Shown in pieces: positions 44,809 through 54,661 of a DNA stretch of 64,000 nucleotides. Position 1 is the stretch's first letter, and each line of letters opens with the position of its first letter. The stretch is from Chloroflexus aurantiacus J-10-fl (lineage in GTDB: Bacteria; Chloroflexota; Chloroflexia; Chloroflexales; Chloroflexaceae), in assembly GCF_000018865.1 (NCBI RefSeq), contig NC_010175.1:3472001-3536000 (forward strand), given 5' to 3'. The notes under the pieces were generated by a model. The model was not told the DNA's origin, did not search any database, and saw only the letters and a list, made by a program, of their open reading frames with translations. Position numbers and translations under genes: made by a program.

Positions 44809-46098
44809 ATGCAACATCTGCATCCGATTGAGCAACGAGTGCTCAGCGCCATCAACGACGATGGCTTATTGAAGGCACTGGCCGATCTGGTCAGTATCCC
44901 CAGCCTCGACGGCACTACGGCTGAAAATGAAGCCCAAGAGGCCGTCGCTGCGTTGCTACAATCCCAATCAATGACGGTTGATCGGTGGGAAATCGATCTA
45001 CCCCGTTTGTATGCTCATCCTGATTGCAGTTGGGAAGTGCCGCGTGAGCGAGCGCTCGGCGTCGTCGGAATTCTGGGTGAGGATCGCGGTGGACGTAGCC
45101 TGATCTTCAACGGCCACGTTGACGTTGTGCCGGCTGGTGACCGACGCCTGTGGCATAGTGATCCGTGGCAGGCGACTATCGTCAATGGCCGGGTCTACGG
45201 GCGCGGTGCGCTGGATATGAAGGGAGGGCTGTGCTGTGCCATCTTTGCTGCCCGGGCCATCGCGGCTGCGGGTGTCCGGCTCCGTGGCCGTCTCGTGATC
45301 CAGAGTGTGATCGGCGAAGAAGATGGCGGTCTCGGCACACTGGCAGCCATTTTGCGTGGCCACACTGCCGATGCCGCGATTGTGGCCGAGCCAACGGAAT
45401 TGAAAGTCGCACCGGCTCAGGCCGGCGCACACAATTTCCGCTTAACGGTGTATGGGGCGGCGGCGCACGGCTGTGTGCGCGAAGAGGGTGTCAGTGCAAT
45501 TGAAAAATTTGCACCGCTACACCAGGCCATCATCGCGCTCGAACGTACTCGCAACGAACGCTTGCGTGCAGCCGACAGCAGCGGTCTCTTCTCGCGCTAC
45601 CGTACCCCCAATGCTATCTGTATCGGTGTGGTGCGGGCAGGCGAATGGGCTTCTTCCGAAGCCGAGCAACTGGTCGCCGAAGGCCGTTACGGGATTGGGG
45701 TCGGCGAAGACCCGGCTATTGCACGCACCGAGCTGGAGCAGACGGTAGCCGCTGCTGCGGCCCAAGACCCCTGGCTGCGCGATCATCCGCCAATGCTGGA
45801 ATGGTGGGGTGGGCGGTTTGATCCGGCCAGTACGCCCATGGACTCACCTGTTGTCCAAACCCTTGCCGCCTGCGATCAGGCGGTGCGGGGCACACCTGCC
45901 ACATTTGAAGGCATGACCTACGGCGCCGATATGCGGCTACTGGTCAATGTTGGCGGTATTCCTACCGTCCTCTACGGGCCGGGTGATGTCCGCAATGCCC
46001 ACCGACCGAACGAGTCGGTTGCCATCGTCGATTTACAGACAGCCACTCGCGTCCTGGCCCTCACTGCCCTTCGCTTCTGCGGTTACGATGAGGAATAG
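44809..46098 (+). CDS. M20 family metallopeptidase / deacylase
   Basis: This 429-residue enzyme belongs to the ArgE/DapE group of M20. The zinc and catalytic motifs are [12 protein letters not shown] (about 102-113), [10 protein letters not shown] (about 130-139) and the catalytic GEEDGG (about 170); the dimerisation domain follows. It could be an acetylornithine deacetylase, a succinyl-diaminopimelate desuccinylase or a peptidase; no arg or dap gene is near. AAGGAGAG lies about 13 bp before the ATG. The stop is followed at once by the fhs start. Confidence 0.92.
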   Translation: MQHLHPIEQRVLSAINDDGLLKALADLVSIPSLDGTTAENEAQEAVAALLQSQSMTVDRWEIDLPRLYAHPDCSWEVPRERALGVVGILGEDRGGRSLIFNGHVDVVPAGDRRLWHSDPWQATIVNGRVYGRGALDMKGGLCCAIFAARAIAAAGVRLRGRLVIQSVIGEEDGGLGTLAAILRGHTADAAIVAEPTELKVAPAQAGAHNFRLTVYGAAAHGCVREEGVSAIEKFAPLHQAIIALERTRNERLRAADSSGLFSRYRTPNAICIGVVRAGEWASSEAEQLVAEGRYGIGVGEDPAIARTELEQTVAAAAAQDPWLRDHPPMLEWWGGRFDPASTPMDSPVVQTLAACDQAVRGTPATFEGMTYGADMRLLVNVGGIPTVLYGPGDVRNAHRPNESVAIVDLQTATRVLALTALRFCGYDEE

Positions 46099-46101
46099 TT
46101 G

Positions 46102-47820
46102 ATGAAAACCAGTCTCCAGATCGCTGCCGAAGCCCGGCTAGAGCCAATCGCTGCCATTGCCGAACGGCTTGGCCTGCCTGTCAGGTACCTCGAACCGTAT
46201 GGCCGGTACCGCGGCAAGATTGACCTCACCTTTCTTGACGACTACCACGACCGGCCATTGGGCCGTTATGTCCTGGTCAGCGCAATCACCCCCACACCGC
46301 TCGGCGAAGGCAAGACCACAACCGCCATCGGGCTGGCAATGGCGCTCAATCGCATTGGCAAGCGTGCCGCGGTCACCTTACGCCAATCCTCGTTAGGGCC
46401 GGTCTTTGGCATTAAAGGCGGTGGTGCCGGCGGCGGTTACAGCCAGATCGTGCCCCTTGTCGAAAGCATTCTGCACCTGAACGGCGATATTCACGCTGTA
46501 TCACAGGCGCACAATCAGTTGGCTGCGCTGACCGACAATAGCTGGTATCACGGCAACCCGCTCGATATTGATCCCGACCGGATCGAGATTCGCCGGGTTG
46601 TTGACGTGAATGATCGCTTTCTGCGCCAGGTGATGATCGGGCTGGGTGGTAAACAGAATGGTTTTCCTCGTCAGACCGGCTTCGACATCAGTGTCGCAAG
46701 TGAACTCATGGCCATTCTGGCGATGGTGAACGGTGTTGGTGCCCGGGCTGCCTTGCGCGATCTCCGCAGCCGGATCGGTCGTATGGTGGTTGCCTTCCGC
46801 CGTGACGGTACACCCATTACTGCTGAAGATGTGCGTGGTGCCGGGGCGGCGACAGTACTTATGCGTGAGGCGCTCAAACCGAACCTGATGCAGACTATCG
46901 AAAATACACCAGCCCTCATTCATGCCGGGCCATTCGCCAACATTGCCCAGGGTAATTCATCGATCCTGGCCGATCTGATTGCGTTACGGTGTGCCGATTA
47001 TGTGGTCACCGAAGCCGGGTTTGGCGTGGATATCGGGGCAGAAAAGTTCTTCAATCTAAAGTGTCGGGCCAGCGGACTCTGGCCCGATGTGGCGGTCATC
47101 GTCGCGACTATTCGGGCGCTGAAGGCGCATAGCGGAAAGTACGACATTGTAGCCGGCAAACCGTTGCCGCCTGCCTTACTGCACGAAAATCCCGACGATG
47201 TCATCAGCGGTGGCGCCAACCTGCGGCGCCAGATCGAGAACCTGCACCAGTTCAAGGTACCGGTGATTGTTGCCCTCAATGCATACCCGGAAGACACGCC
47301 AGCAGAGATAGACGCAGTTGCCCACATTGCCACCACTGCCGGCGCTGCTGGCATGGCGGTGAGCAATGTCTATGCCGCAGGCAGTGCCGGCGGCGTAGAC
47401 CTGGCCCGCCTGGTTATCGAGATTGCCGAACGACCGGGACCGCGTCCGGTACAGTTTCTCTACCCACTGGAGTGGTCGCTGGCCGACAAAATCACCACTA
47501 TCGCGCATCGCATTTACGGCGCGGCAGCGGTAACGTTCAGCCCAACAGCAGCCGCCCAACTGGCAGCCCTTGAGGATGCTGGTTTTGGCAATTTACCCAT
47601 CTGCATGGCGAAAACGCATCTCAGCCTGAGCCACGATCCGGCCTTGCGCGGTGCACCGGAAGGCTTCACCTTCCCGATTCGCGAGGTGCGCCTCAGTGCT
47701 GGTGCCGGATTCATCTTGCCGATTGCCGGCACGACAGTCACGATGCCGGGTCTGGGTGCCCATCCAGCGGCCCATCAGATTGACATTGATGACGAGGGGA
47801 ATATTGTTGGTCTGTTTTAG
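46102..47820 (+). CDS. fhs: Formate--tetrahydrofolate ligase
   Basis: This 572-residue enzyme makes 10-formyltetrahydrofolate from formate, ATP and tetrahydrofolate. Its P-loop-like motif PTPLGEGKTTTAIGL (about 70-84), RQSSLGPVFGIKGGGAGGGY and the C-terminal GAGFILPIAGTTVTMPGLG are diagnostic; length agrees with the family (about 555-560). The ATG at 46102 is three bases after the stop of the M20 gene; a TTG directly before it is in frame but has no advantage. It is the last gene of the run. One-carbon units would feed purine and formyl-Met-tRNA synthesis. Confidence 0.96.
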   Translation: MKTSLQIAAEARLEPIAAIAERLGLPVRYLEPYGRYRGKIDLTFLDDYHDRPLGRYVLVSAITPTPLGEGKTTTAIGLAMALNRIGKRAAVTLRQSSLGPVFGIKGGGAGGGYSQIVPLVESILHLNGDIHAVSQAHNQLAALTDNSWYHGNPLDIDPDRIEIRRVVDVNDRFLRQVMIGLGGKQNGFPRQTGFDISVASELMAILAMVNGVGARAALRDLRSRIGRMVVAFRRDGTPITAEDVRGAGAATVLMREALKPNLMQTIENTPALIHAGPFANIAQGNSSILADLIALRCADYVVTEAGFGVDIGAEKFFNLKCRASGLWPDVAVIVATIRALKAHSGKYDIVAGKPLPPALLHENPDDVISGGANLRRQIENLHQFKVPVIVALNAYPEDTPAEIDAVAHIATTAGAAGMAVSNVYAAGSAGGVDLARLVIEIAERPGPRPVQFLYPLEWSLADKITTIAHRIYGAAAVTFSPTAAAQLAALEDAGFGNLPICMAKTHLSLSHDPALRGAPEGFTFPIREVRLSAGAGFILPIAGTTVTMPGLGAHPAAHQIDIDDEGNIVGLF

Positions 47821-48041
47821 TGAAGGTTGGGCTGGTCATTGCGGAAAAGATTGTTGCCAGTTTAACCAACGGGGGAACAAGCAACCCATACGTCGCTTCT
47901 GAATGTTGCTTTGACATCGAGAAGAGACTCAGCGTGAGCGATAGGCTCGCTCGTCCTGATATGCACGTTGCAGTGTGAACGTGATCACTAACATTTCTGA
48001 AGACGAATAAACGAATTGTAAAGGCACAAACGCTCCTGTTG

Positions 48042-48050
48042 TGCTATGAT
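48042..48050 (+). promoter_or_regulatory. Extended -10 promoter for the subtilase gene
   Basis: TGCTATGAT, 44 bp before the ATG at 48095. Confidence 0.55.
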
Positions 48051-48094
48051 GCAAATACTGACGTTAATCTACTCAGCACTGTGGCATTGTCTGT

Positions 48095-51000
48095 ATGAAG
48101 CGCACATCTCTGATAATCTTCACCCTCATTATTGGTGTGCTTAGTTGGTTTACCTTCACGCCACCACCATCAACTCACGCCGATGCATCGCATCTGAATG
48201 CGGCCCCAACCAGTCTCTCAGCGACAGTCGAACTCGGTGATACGACCACCGTCAATCTGACGATTACCAACACCGACAGTAATGCCACAACCCTTTATCT
48301 ACATACCGGCTATCCTCCACCGGTGGCGCCGGCCATGATGATGGCACCACCGCACGTGCCGGTACCCTTACCGCAACAGCGTGAGCGTGTCGATCCTGAT
48401 CTTCAGGCGGCGTTGCGTGACGGTAAAACCCGTTTTCTCGTCTTTTTTGCCGACCGACCCGATCTTGGCCCGGCGTTTCTCATTCGTGACTGGGAAGAGC
48501 GTGGGGAGTATGTCTACCGCACGCTGACGACTCACGCCGAGCGGAGTCAACGTGCGGTGCGGGCAATGCTCGATACGGCTGGTGTACGCTATCAACCACT
48601 CTGGATAGTTAATGCCTTACTGGTTGAAGGTGATGCGACCTTAGCCAACGCCCTGGCCGCCCATACCGATGTAGCTCTGTTGATGGCCGATCATCAATTG
48701 CAGATGTCACCCCCTGCCACAACCACCGCTGTTTCGTGTTCGGCGACCTCTAACAATGTCTGTTGGAATATTGCTCGCATCGGGGCTGATCGAGTCTGGC
48801 GTGAGTTCGGTGTGACCGGTAGTGGGATTACGGTTGCGAACATTGATAGTGGTGTTCAGTACACCCATCCGGCACTGGTAAATCAGTATCGTGGCAACCT
48901 TGGCAGCAACACGTTTGATCACAACTACAACTGGTTTGATCCGGTCGGAAACCAACCAGCACCGGTGGACGCAGGGACGCATGGGACGCACGTTATGGGT
49001 ACGATGGTCGCTAATCCGCCTGGTGAACCGGCTATGGGTGTGGCACCAGGCGCACGCTGGATTGCCGCCCGTGCCTGTAGTAGTGTCACGTGTAATGATA
49101 GTGACATTATTGCTGCTGCCCAGTGGATGCTGGCCCCTACCGATCTTGCCGGTAATAACCCACGCCCCAGTCTGCGCCCGCACATCCTGAATAATTCCTG
49201 GTCATTCGATAGCGGGGGCAATCCGGTATACAGTGGTTACACTACAGCCTGGCAGGCAGCCGGTATCTTTGTCGTCTTTGCTGCCGGCAATATCAGTAGT
49301 AATTTCACCACTTGTAGTTCAGTAGCATCGCCCGGCGATTACAGTAATGTGGTTGCCGTTGGCGCTACCGATCAAAATGACCTTTTGAGCTATTTCAGCC
49401 GCATCGGCCCAACCACCGATGGCCGCATTAAGCCCGATCTGGTTGCACCCGGGCAGGGGATCGTTTCGACAGTTACCTCGACAATTACCGATGCAAACAC
49501 CTTCGGTGCATTGTCAGGTACTTCGATGGCTGCACCACACGTAGCTGGTGCGGTTGCTTTGCTCTGGTCAGCGAAACCGCAACTGATTGGGGATTATGAT
49601 GCAACATACGCCCTGCTCACCGGTACAGCTTTGCCATTAACCGGTGATAGCAGGTATATGGGTGCTAACCATAGTGCCTGTCGGCCAGATACGGTGCCGA
49701 ACAACATCTATGGCTATGGTCGGCTTGACATCTTCAACGCCGTCGCGGCTGCACGTGTCACCGTGCCCTGGCTGGTATTGCCGGAATGGTCATCACCATC
49801 GTTAGCCAGTTATGGCAATATCGTCATTCCAATCACTCTCGATGCGCGCCGCGTAGCCGGACCTGGTGTCTATACAGCGCGCATTCTGATTTACGGTGAT
49901 AATCTAACCGATCCACCATTAGTTGTTCCGGTCACGATGACGGTACCATCCCGCCCGTCACACGCCACTATTAGCGGCACAGTGACCGATAGCGAAACCG
50001 GTTATCCATTGCGCGGGGTCATTACCACGACGAACGGTGTAACACTCAATACCAACGCAACCGGCGGTTATAGTCTGACCGTCCCCGGCGGCGTTGCGCA
50101 GCAATTGACGGCAACGGCCAGTAATTTCGCATCACAACAGCAAGCAATTACACCGGACCCAGGCAGCACCGTGACGCTGAATTTTGCCCTCGATCCGTTG
50201 CGGCCAGAACTCACCGTTGTCCAGGACCTGATCACGGCCACGGTGGATTTCAACCAGATAACGCCTATTACATTACCGCTTCGTAACGATGGCAATATGC
50301 CGCTCAGCTACACCTTACGCATCGATAGCGAACCTTACGGGGTCTGGCGGAGTGATGAATCGAGTGGCCCTAGCGGTGGATGGATCGATCCGCCTTTCGA
50401 CGCCCAAATCCTGAACCTCTTTGATGATGACAACAGTTCGGCCATCGATCTCGGTTTTGATTTTCCGTTTGCCAACACCTACTATCGCAATATCTACATC
50501 AGTGCCAATGGCATCATTGCCTTTGCCCCATTTGCATCCTCCTCTGGCTACTTTACTCCGAGTTGCATGCCACTGATAGCAACCACAGCGCCGGCTATCG
50601 TTCCGCTCCATGTGGATTTCAACAGTGCTCAGGGGGGACAGATTAGTGTTGCCTACATTAGCAGTGGTGTATTGATCACCTGGGATAACGTGCCACTCTA
50701 CGGTACCACCCGTACCTTGAGTGTCCAGGCACTGTTGCAACCAAATGGCACTATTCGCTTCCACTATCGAAATGTCGCCAGTCTGACGAAAAATGATATG
50801 GGAGCAGTTGGTCTCCAGTTCGTCAACGGTTCACAGACTATCGCCTGCGACATTGAGCATATTGATCAACCACAACCACCGCTGACGCTTTCTGATGGTC
50901 TGGTTATTGAGCTGCGCCCACAAGTCGATCCGCAGGCATGGCTGAGCATTAGCCATACGGGCAGTGCTGCCATTGCTGCCGGATCGCAGACGAATGTTCA

Positions 51001-51160
51001 GCTCACAGCCCGCTGGATTGGCCCCTTGTACACAACCCAACAGGCTCGTGTGCGCATTATCAGCAACGATCCACGACAACCGGTCACTGAAGCGCGCATT
51101 CACCTCAACGAAGGTATGCCGGCGCCGTACCAGATTTTACTGGTGCAAATCTTTCGCTAG
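48095..51160 (+). CDS. Secreted subtilisin-like serine protease
   Basis: A 1021-residue exported S8 peptidase. Signal peptide about 1-30 (ending THADA). A propeptide-like region precedes the catalytic domain (about 220-560) with the triad Asp251 (VANIDSGV), His296 (GTHGTHVMG) and Ser477 (SGTSMAAPHVAG). A carboxypeptidase-regulatory-like beta domain (about 620-705, GTVTDSETGYPLRGVITT) and a long beta-rich C-terminal region follow. The last residues are PYQILLVQIFR, a little like but not the same as the tails of the two secreted proteins near 4-6 kb. It probably degrades external protein. A 30-bp palindrome follows the stop. Confidence 0.93.
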   Translation: MKRTSLIIFTLIIGVLSWFTFTPPPSTHADASHLNAAPTSLSATVELGDTTTVNLTITNTDSNATTLYLHTGYPPPVAPAMMMAPPHVPVPLPQQRERVDPDLQAALRDGKTRFLVFFADRPDLGPAFLIRDWEERGEYVYRTLTTHAERSQRAVRAMLDTAGVRYQPLWIVNALLVEGDATLANALAAHTDVALLMADHQLQMSPPATTTAVSCSATSNNVCWNIARIGADRVWREFGVTGSGITVANIDSGVQYTHPALVNQYRGNLGSNTFDHNYNWFDPVGNQPAPVDAGTHGTHVMGTMVANPPGEPAMGVAPGARWIAARACSSVTCNDSDIIAAAQWMLAPTDLAGNNPRPSLRPHILNNSWSFDSGGNPVYSGYTTAWQAAGIFVVFAAGNISSNFTTCSSVASPGDYSNVVAVGATDQNDLLSYFSRIGPTTDGRIKPDLVAPGQGIVSTVTSTITDANTFGALSGTSMAAPHVAGAVALLWSAKPQLIGDYDATYALLTGTALPLTGDSRYMGANHSACRPDTVPNNIYGYGRLDIFNAVAAARVTVPWLVLPEWSSPSLASYGNIVIPITLDARRVAGPGVYTARILIYGDNLTDPPLVVPVTMTVPSRPSHATISGTVTDSETGYPLRGVITTTNGVTLNTNATGGYSLTVPGGVAQQLTATASNFASQQQAITPDPGSTVTLNFALDPLRPELTVVQDLITATVDFNQITPITLPLRNDGNMPLSYTLRIDSEPYGVWRSDESSGPSGGWIDPPFDAQILNLFDDDNSSAIDLGFDFPFANTYYRNIYISANGIIAFAPFASSSGYFTPSCMPLIATTAPAIVPLHVDFNSAQGGQISVAYISSGVLITWDNVPLYGTTRTLSVQALLQPNGTIRFHYRNVASLTKNDMGAVGLQFVNGSQTIACDIEHIDQPQPPLTLSDGLVIELRPQVDPQAWLSISHTGSAAIAAGSQTNVQLTARWIGPLYTTQQARVRIISNDPRQPVTEARIHLNEGMPAPYQILLVQIFR

Positions 51161-51191
51161 TGCAACGTTATCCCGGCATCGTTCGTCTCTT

Positions 51192-51221
51192 GTATCGTAG
51201 CATGCATGCATGCTACGATAC
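51192..51221. repeat. 30-bp perfect palindrome after the subtilase gene
   Basis: GTATCGTAGCATGCA followed directly by its exact reverse complement. No T run follows on either strand. It could be a terminator-like hairpin, an mRNA-stability element or a protein-binding site. Confidence 0.7.
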
Positions 51222-51270
51222 GCTTCAGCACGACTGCTATCATTCAGACTTTATTCTTCGTGGAGCTTAC

Positions 51271-52014
51271 ATGGAATCCTATCAGAACGAAGTTTTTGCG
51301 CCGATTGATGTTGATCATGTGCTCGAACGAGTCGCCGGTGGTAATGAGACCGAGGTCTACCGCAGTGATGATTACCGCTTTGTCGTCAAACTCAAAGGTG
51401 ATTTAAGTAGTTGTGATGTAGGCGCAATGTTGCGCGAAGCCCGCCAGATGAAGAGCGCGGCCCAACGCTTTGCAGGCTGTCTCGGTAGTGACCATACCAT
51501 TCCTACCTATTTTGTCCTCAGCCGCGATCAAGCCGGATTTGTTCATATCCTTGCTATCCAGCCTTATCTTCAACATGCCCGTGTGCTGGCAGCCGTCGAC
51601 TGGCGACGCATTCCTGCCGATCACTGTCATCGGATAGGGTACGATCTGCGCCGCATTATCTTTCGGGCTATCGGTTGTCTGCTCAGCACCGGTCACCTCC
51701 CCGACCTCTATGGTAGAGTGAGTTCCAGTCCTGCTGAACGTCAGCGACGTAAACAGTTGCGGTATCTGCCAGAACGAATCTGGAGCTTTCTGGTCAAACG
51801 GACTATTTTACAGTCGCAGAATTTAATGCTTACCGGCGAGAATCCGCCACGCCTCATCCTGATCGACTACGATGAAGTGCGACGCCACACCCTGTACCGG
51901 ATGATCTACTTTCTGGCGCGCCTTGTGCTCTTTGCTCGCGATCTGATCGTTATCTGGTGGCAGTTAGAGCGAAAGCCGGAAGGAGTAGGCGGTTCAAGAG
52001 CTGCCAAACAATAG
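51271..52014 (+). CDS. Divergent kinase-like protein
   Basis: With ATG 51271 (GGAG about 7 bp before) the protein has 247 residues. I do not recognise it as a named gene. It shows features of the aminoglycoside-phosphotransferase/protein-kinase-like fold: a glycine loop VAGGNETEVYRSDD, a Lys strand FVVKLKG, then SQNLMLTGENPPRLILIDYDEV near 190, which would supply the metal-binding Asn and Asp. The usual HxD catalytic loop is not visible, so it may be a pseudokinase or a relative of YrbL-type proteins. C-terminal hydrophobic segment MIYFLARLVLFARDLIVIWW (about 211-230) suggests membrane contact. Confidence 0.7.
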   Translation: MESYQNEVFAPIDVDHVLERVAGGNETEVYRSDDYRFVVKLKGDLSSCDVGAMLREARQMKSAAQRFAGCLGSDHTIPTYFVLSRDQAGFVHILAIQPYLQHARVLAAVDWRRIPADHCHRIGYDLRRIIFRAIGCLLSTGHLPDLYGRVSSSPAERQRRKQLRYLPERIWSFLVKRTILQSQNLMLTGENPPRLILIDYDEVRRHTLYRMIYFLARLVLFARDLIVIWWQLERKPEGVGGSRAAKQ

Positions 52015-52160
52015 CGTCGCCTGCCCCAAACTGACGTGGAATAAAAGAGATAATCGCTTCTTTCCGGGTGAGACCCACGGGAACTTATCGTAGTGTGGCG
52101 TGAAACTGCCTTTCATATCAAATCTGAAAAATATCACGCATAGCACGCGCTTCAAGGCGT

Positions 52161-52399
52161 CCCCTTATGCCCCTCCCGCGTTCGCCGTGTCTCCTGTATG
52201 GCAATGTGAACAGGTACATGCATCGTCAGTAGGGGCGGGTTCTTTCCGCCTCTTCCATGTTCGCCGCGTCTCCTGTATAGCAATGTGAACAGGTACATGC
52301 ATCGTCAGTAGGGGCGGGTTCCTTCCGTCCCTCCCGCGTTCGTCACGTCTCATATATGGCAATGTGAACAGTAGGGGCGGGTTCTGAACCCGCCCCTAC
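52161..52399. repeat. 79-bp tandem repeat, three copies
   Basis: Units start at 52181, 52260 and 52339, so the period is 79 bp. Each begins TTCGYCRYGTCTC and includes GGCAATGTGAACAG and GTAGGGGCGGGTTC; the first two also carry GGTACATGCATCGTCA, which is deleted in the third. The tail of a possible earlier unit precedes 52181. Confidence 0.88.
52371..52399. repeat. 29-bp palindrome, GTAGGGGC family
   Basis: GTAGGGGCGGGTTC, a central T, then GAACCCGCCCCTAC. Only the last of the three tandem units completes it; the other two hold the left half alone. It is related by its ends to the palindrome at 37746 and could act as a terminator of convergent transcripts. Confidence 0.78.
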
Positions 52400-52553
52400 G
52401 GAACCCTCCCATCCGTATCATGAATCCTCACGGATTGTTGCGAAGCGTGCGGATCGTCACGCTTCACCGCATATCCGGTGAAGACGAAAACCACTTCGCC
52501 GCCAGCTCAGCCCCGGTGCGAGTGTAGTGTTGTAACACCCGATTTCCCCATCA

Positions 52554-54590
52554 TTACTTCACGTCACGGACACCGCGCACCAGATCGAGTAGTGCAGCCC
52601 GGTCACCGCTATCTACGTCCCACACCCACAATGTTGTTGGATAACGCTGACTTTGGGTCTGCGGGCCACGCGGACCGGCATCGGCCCCATTCACCGCAGC
52701 GTAGAAGAGCTGCCCATTACGTACCACAACAGCGCCGATTCCGCCCAGACTCTGACCGGTGGCCAGCAATTCACTGCGCTGAAGGCCACGCCAGCGGTAG
52801 AGCTGATAGTCCTGCACCAGATCGCTGGCACATAGCGTTGTCAGGTATAGCAACCGCCCTTCCTGGTCCCATCCTAACGGTCGTGTCCAGAAGGGTCCTT
52901 CGCGCAGTGGTTGGGGCGGGATGGGTTCTGGCGTTGCCGTTGGGATCGCAGTAGCGGTTGGTGTCGCGGTTGGCGGCTGGGGTGTGACGGTGCCGGTCGG
53001 TGTCGCGGTTGGCGTGGCAGTTGCTGTAGCGGTTGGAGGCACAGTCGGTGTGGCCGTGGGTGCCGGTAAGGTCACACGCTGCGTACCGATCCGCTCGACC
53101 AGTTGCCCTGCGCTATCAAGGATCAACAGATCGGCACCTGGATCATCAGCGCGCAATGCCTCTACCGCAACGTATTCCCCGTTGGGGCTGGCGATCAATG
53201 CTCCAAAGCCACGGTACCGCACCACAAGGCGCTCATCAGTCAACAGTTCAGCACCCACATCGCGAACTTCCCCGGTCGGCAGACGCAAGAAGAGCGCACT
53301 GCGGCCATCGGGAGCTTCAGCGCGGTACACCAACCGTCCCCCGCTGAGCCACTGCGGCATGAACCGGCTCCATTCGTCGAGTGCAGCCTCTACCCGCTCT
53401 GGTTCACCACCGCTCACCGGTACGGTATAAATTGTCCATTGGGTCGGAATTGCGCCGGTTTCATCAACCGCAAACGCAATCGTGGCACCATCCGGGCTAA
53501 AGACCGGATCGGCGCAACTCACCCCTACCTGAGCCAGCGGTTGCGCCTCGCCTCCGGCGCGTGGCAACAGCCAGAGCGTCGAAGGCACGGCCAGCACTGC
53601 ATCAGCCGGATCGAGTCCCGGCTCGGCGCGACAGAATGCCAGATAGTCACCACCCGGACTGACTGCCAGATGAGTTTCTGTTTCAGCCGAGTCGGTAATA
53701 TTCACCGCACCGGCCAGTCGACGGGTCATGCCATCACCGACAGTGGAGAATGCCAGATCAAGTTGCCAGACATCACCATCGAACAGGAAGTAGAGCGGTT
53801 CGAGCGAAGCTGGTGCACTACCAGATGGCACTCGCAACGTATCACTGGCTACGCCAAACGTAGCTGAACGCGCAACGGCCACTGACAACCGGTTCTGGGC
53901 CAGCGTCACCCGAAATGGCACCGGTTCAGCAAGCGGCACCAGCATGGTTGCCCCCACGTCAGCCTGGGGATCGACCACCAGCAATGCCTGGGTAATCGTG
54001 CGGGTATTTGTAAATGACACCGTTTGTGAAACTGGCGACGCTGCAAAGCGGTCATCACGCAACCAGCCCGCCAGTTCAATCCGCAGAGCATACGGAGCGT
54101 TAAGCATTGTAGCAGCCGGCACGATGCGGGCATCAGCTACGGTCAGACAACTGACTGTCGCGCTCAGCGGAGCCGAACCCTGGCTCAGATCAAAGATGAG
54201 GTCAAGCTGCTCAAAAGCCGGATTCCCGCTCGTTCGCACCTCTTGCAACGCTGCCGAGAAGCGACCGGTAGTCAAACCAACGGTTTGGGTACAGTAGCCA
54301 AAGCCGGTTAATGCCGGATTCGGTGTTGGCGTTGGTGGCAATGGTGTCACCGTTGGCGTAGCTGTTGCGGTAGCCGTTGGTGTTGGGCCGAATGTCGGCG
54401 TCGCAGTGGGTGTGGCAGTTGCCGTAGCAGTAGCGGTAGCCGTTGGTGTCGCCGAAGGCGTACCGGCAATGATTGTCTCGATATTTGCAATTTGCTCTCC
54501 CTCACCCACAGGGATCAGATCGCATCCCACCAGGACTATAGCGAACAGGATAACCAGCAGGCAAGGATGCACAACACGGAAACGCCCCAC
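52554..54590 (-). CDS. Lipoprotein with TP-rich linkers and a beta-propeller
   Basis: With GTG at 54590 (GAGGAG six bases upstream) the protein has 678 residues. It has a lipoprotein signal (VLLVILF...LVGC, Cys near 23). A Thr/Pro/Ala-rich spacer follows (about 45-100, repeats of TPTATAT). A beta-rich domain (about 105-270) precedes TolB/PD40-type propeller repeats (VSPGGDYLAFCR, FSPDGATIAFAVDE, SPNGEYVAVEAL). A second TP-rich spacer lies near 545-590. It should be outer-surface, with spacers crossing the envelope. The function is unknown. It lies 70 bp after the atypical response regulator gene, in the same direction. Confidence 0.84.
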   Translation of the reverse strand: MGRFRVVHPCLLVILFAIVLVGCDLIPVGEGEQIANIETIIAGTPSATPTATATATATATPTATPTFGPTPTATATATPTVTPLPPTPTPNPALTGFGYCTQTVGLTTGRFSAALQEVRTSGNPAFEQLDLIFDLSQGSAPLSATVSCLTVADARIVPAATMLNAPYALRIELAGWLRDDRFAASPVSQTVSFTNTRTITQALLVVDPQADVGATMLVPLAEPVPFRVTLAQNRLSVAVARSATFGVASDTLRVPSGSAPASLEPLYFLFDGDVWQLDLAFSTVGDGMTRRLAGAVNITDSAETETHLAVSPGGDYLAFCRAEPGLDPADAVLAVPSTLWLLPRAGGEAQPLAQVGVSCADPVFSPDGATIAFAVDETGAIPTQWTIYTVPVSGGEPERVEAALDEWSRFMPQWLSGGRLVYRAEAPDGRSALFLRLPTGEVRDVGAELLTDERLVVRYRGFGALIASPNGEYVAVEALRADDPGADLLILDSAGQLVERIGTQRVTLPAPTATPTVPPTATATATPTATPTGTVTPQPPTATPTATAIPTATPEPIPPQPLREGPFWTRPLGWDQEGRLLYLTTLCASDLVQDYQLYRWRGLQRSELLATGQSLGGIGAVVVRNGQLFYAAVNGADAGPRGPQTQSQRYPTTLWVWDVDSGDRAALLDLVRGVRDVK

Positions 54591-54661
54591 AAACGTCTCC
54601 TCATGCTCCACCCGATCAGCGACCGGATGCAGCGCTGATCAACAACCAAATGAGTCGTACA

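Larger units (their letters stand above)
52015..52553. other. Gene-free gap holding tandem repeats
   Basis: Two convergent genes end on either side. The centre is the 79-bp tandem repeat with a terminal palindrome (52161-52399). The rest shows nothing recognisable. Confidence 0.6.

Noticed and set aside
52161-52399. CRISPR array
   Set aside because: The 79-bp units are contiguous, the full unit is repeated, and there is no repeat-spacer alternation.
53103-53867. 254-codon frame opposite the TP-rich lipoprotein
   Set aside because: Shadow frame; the minus-strand gene has a lipoprotein signal, propeller repeats and a good start.
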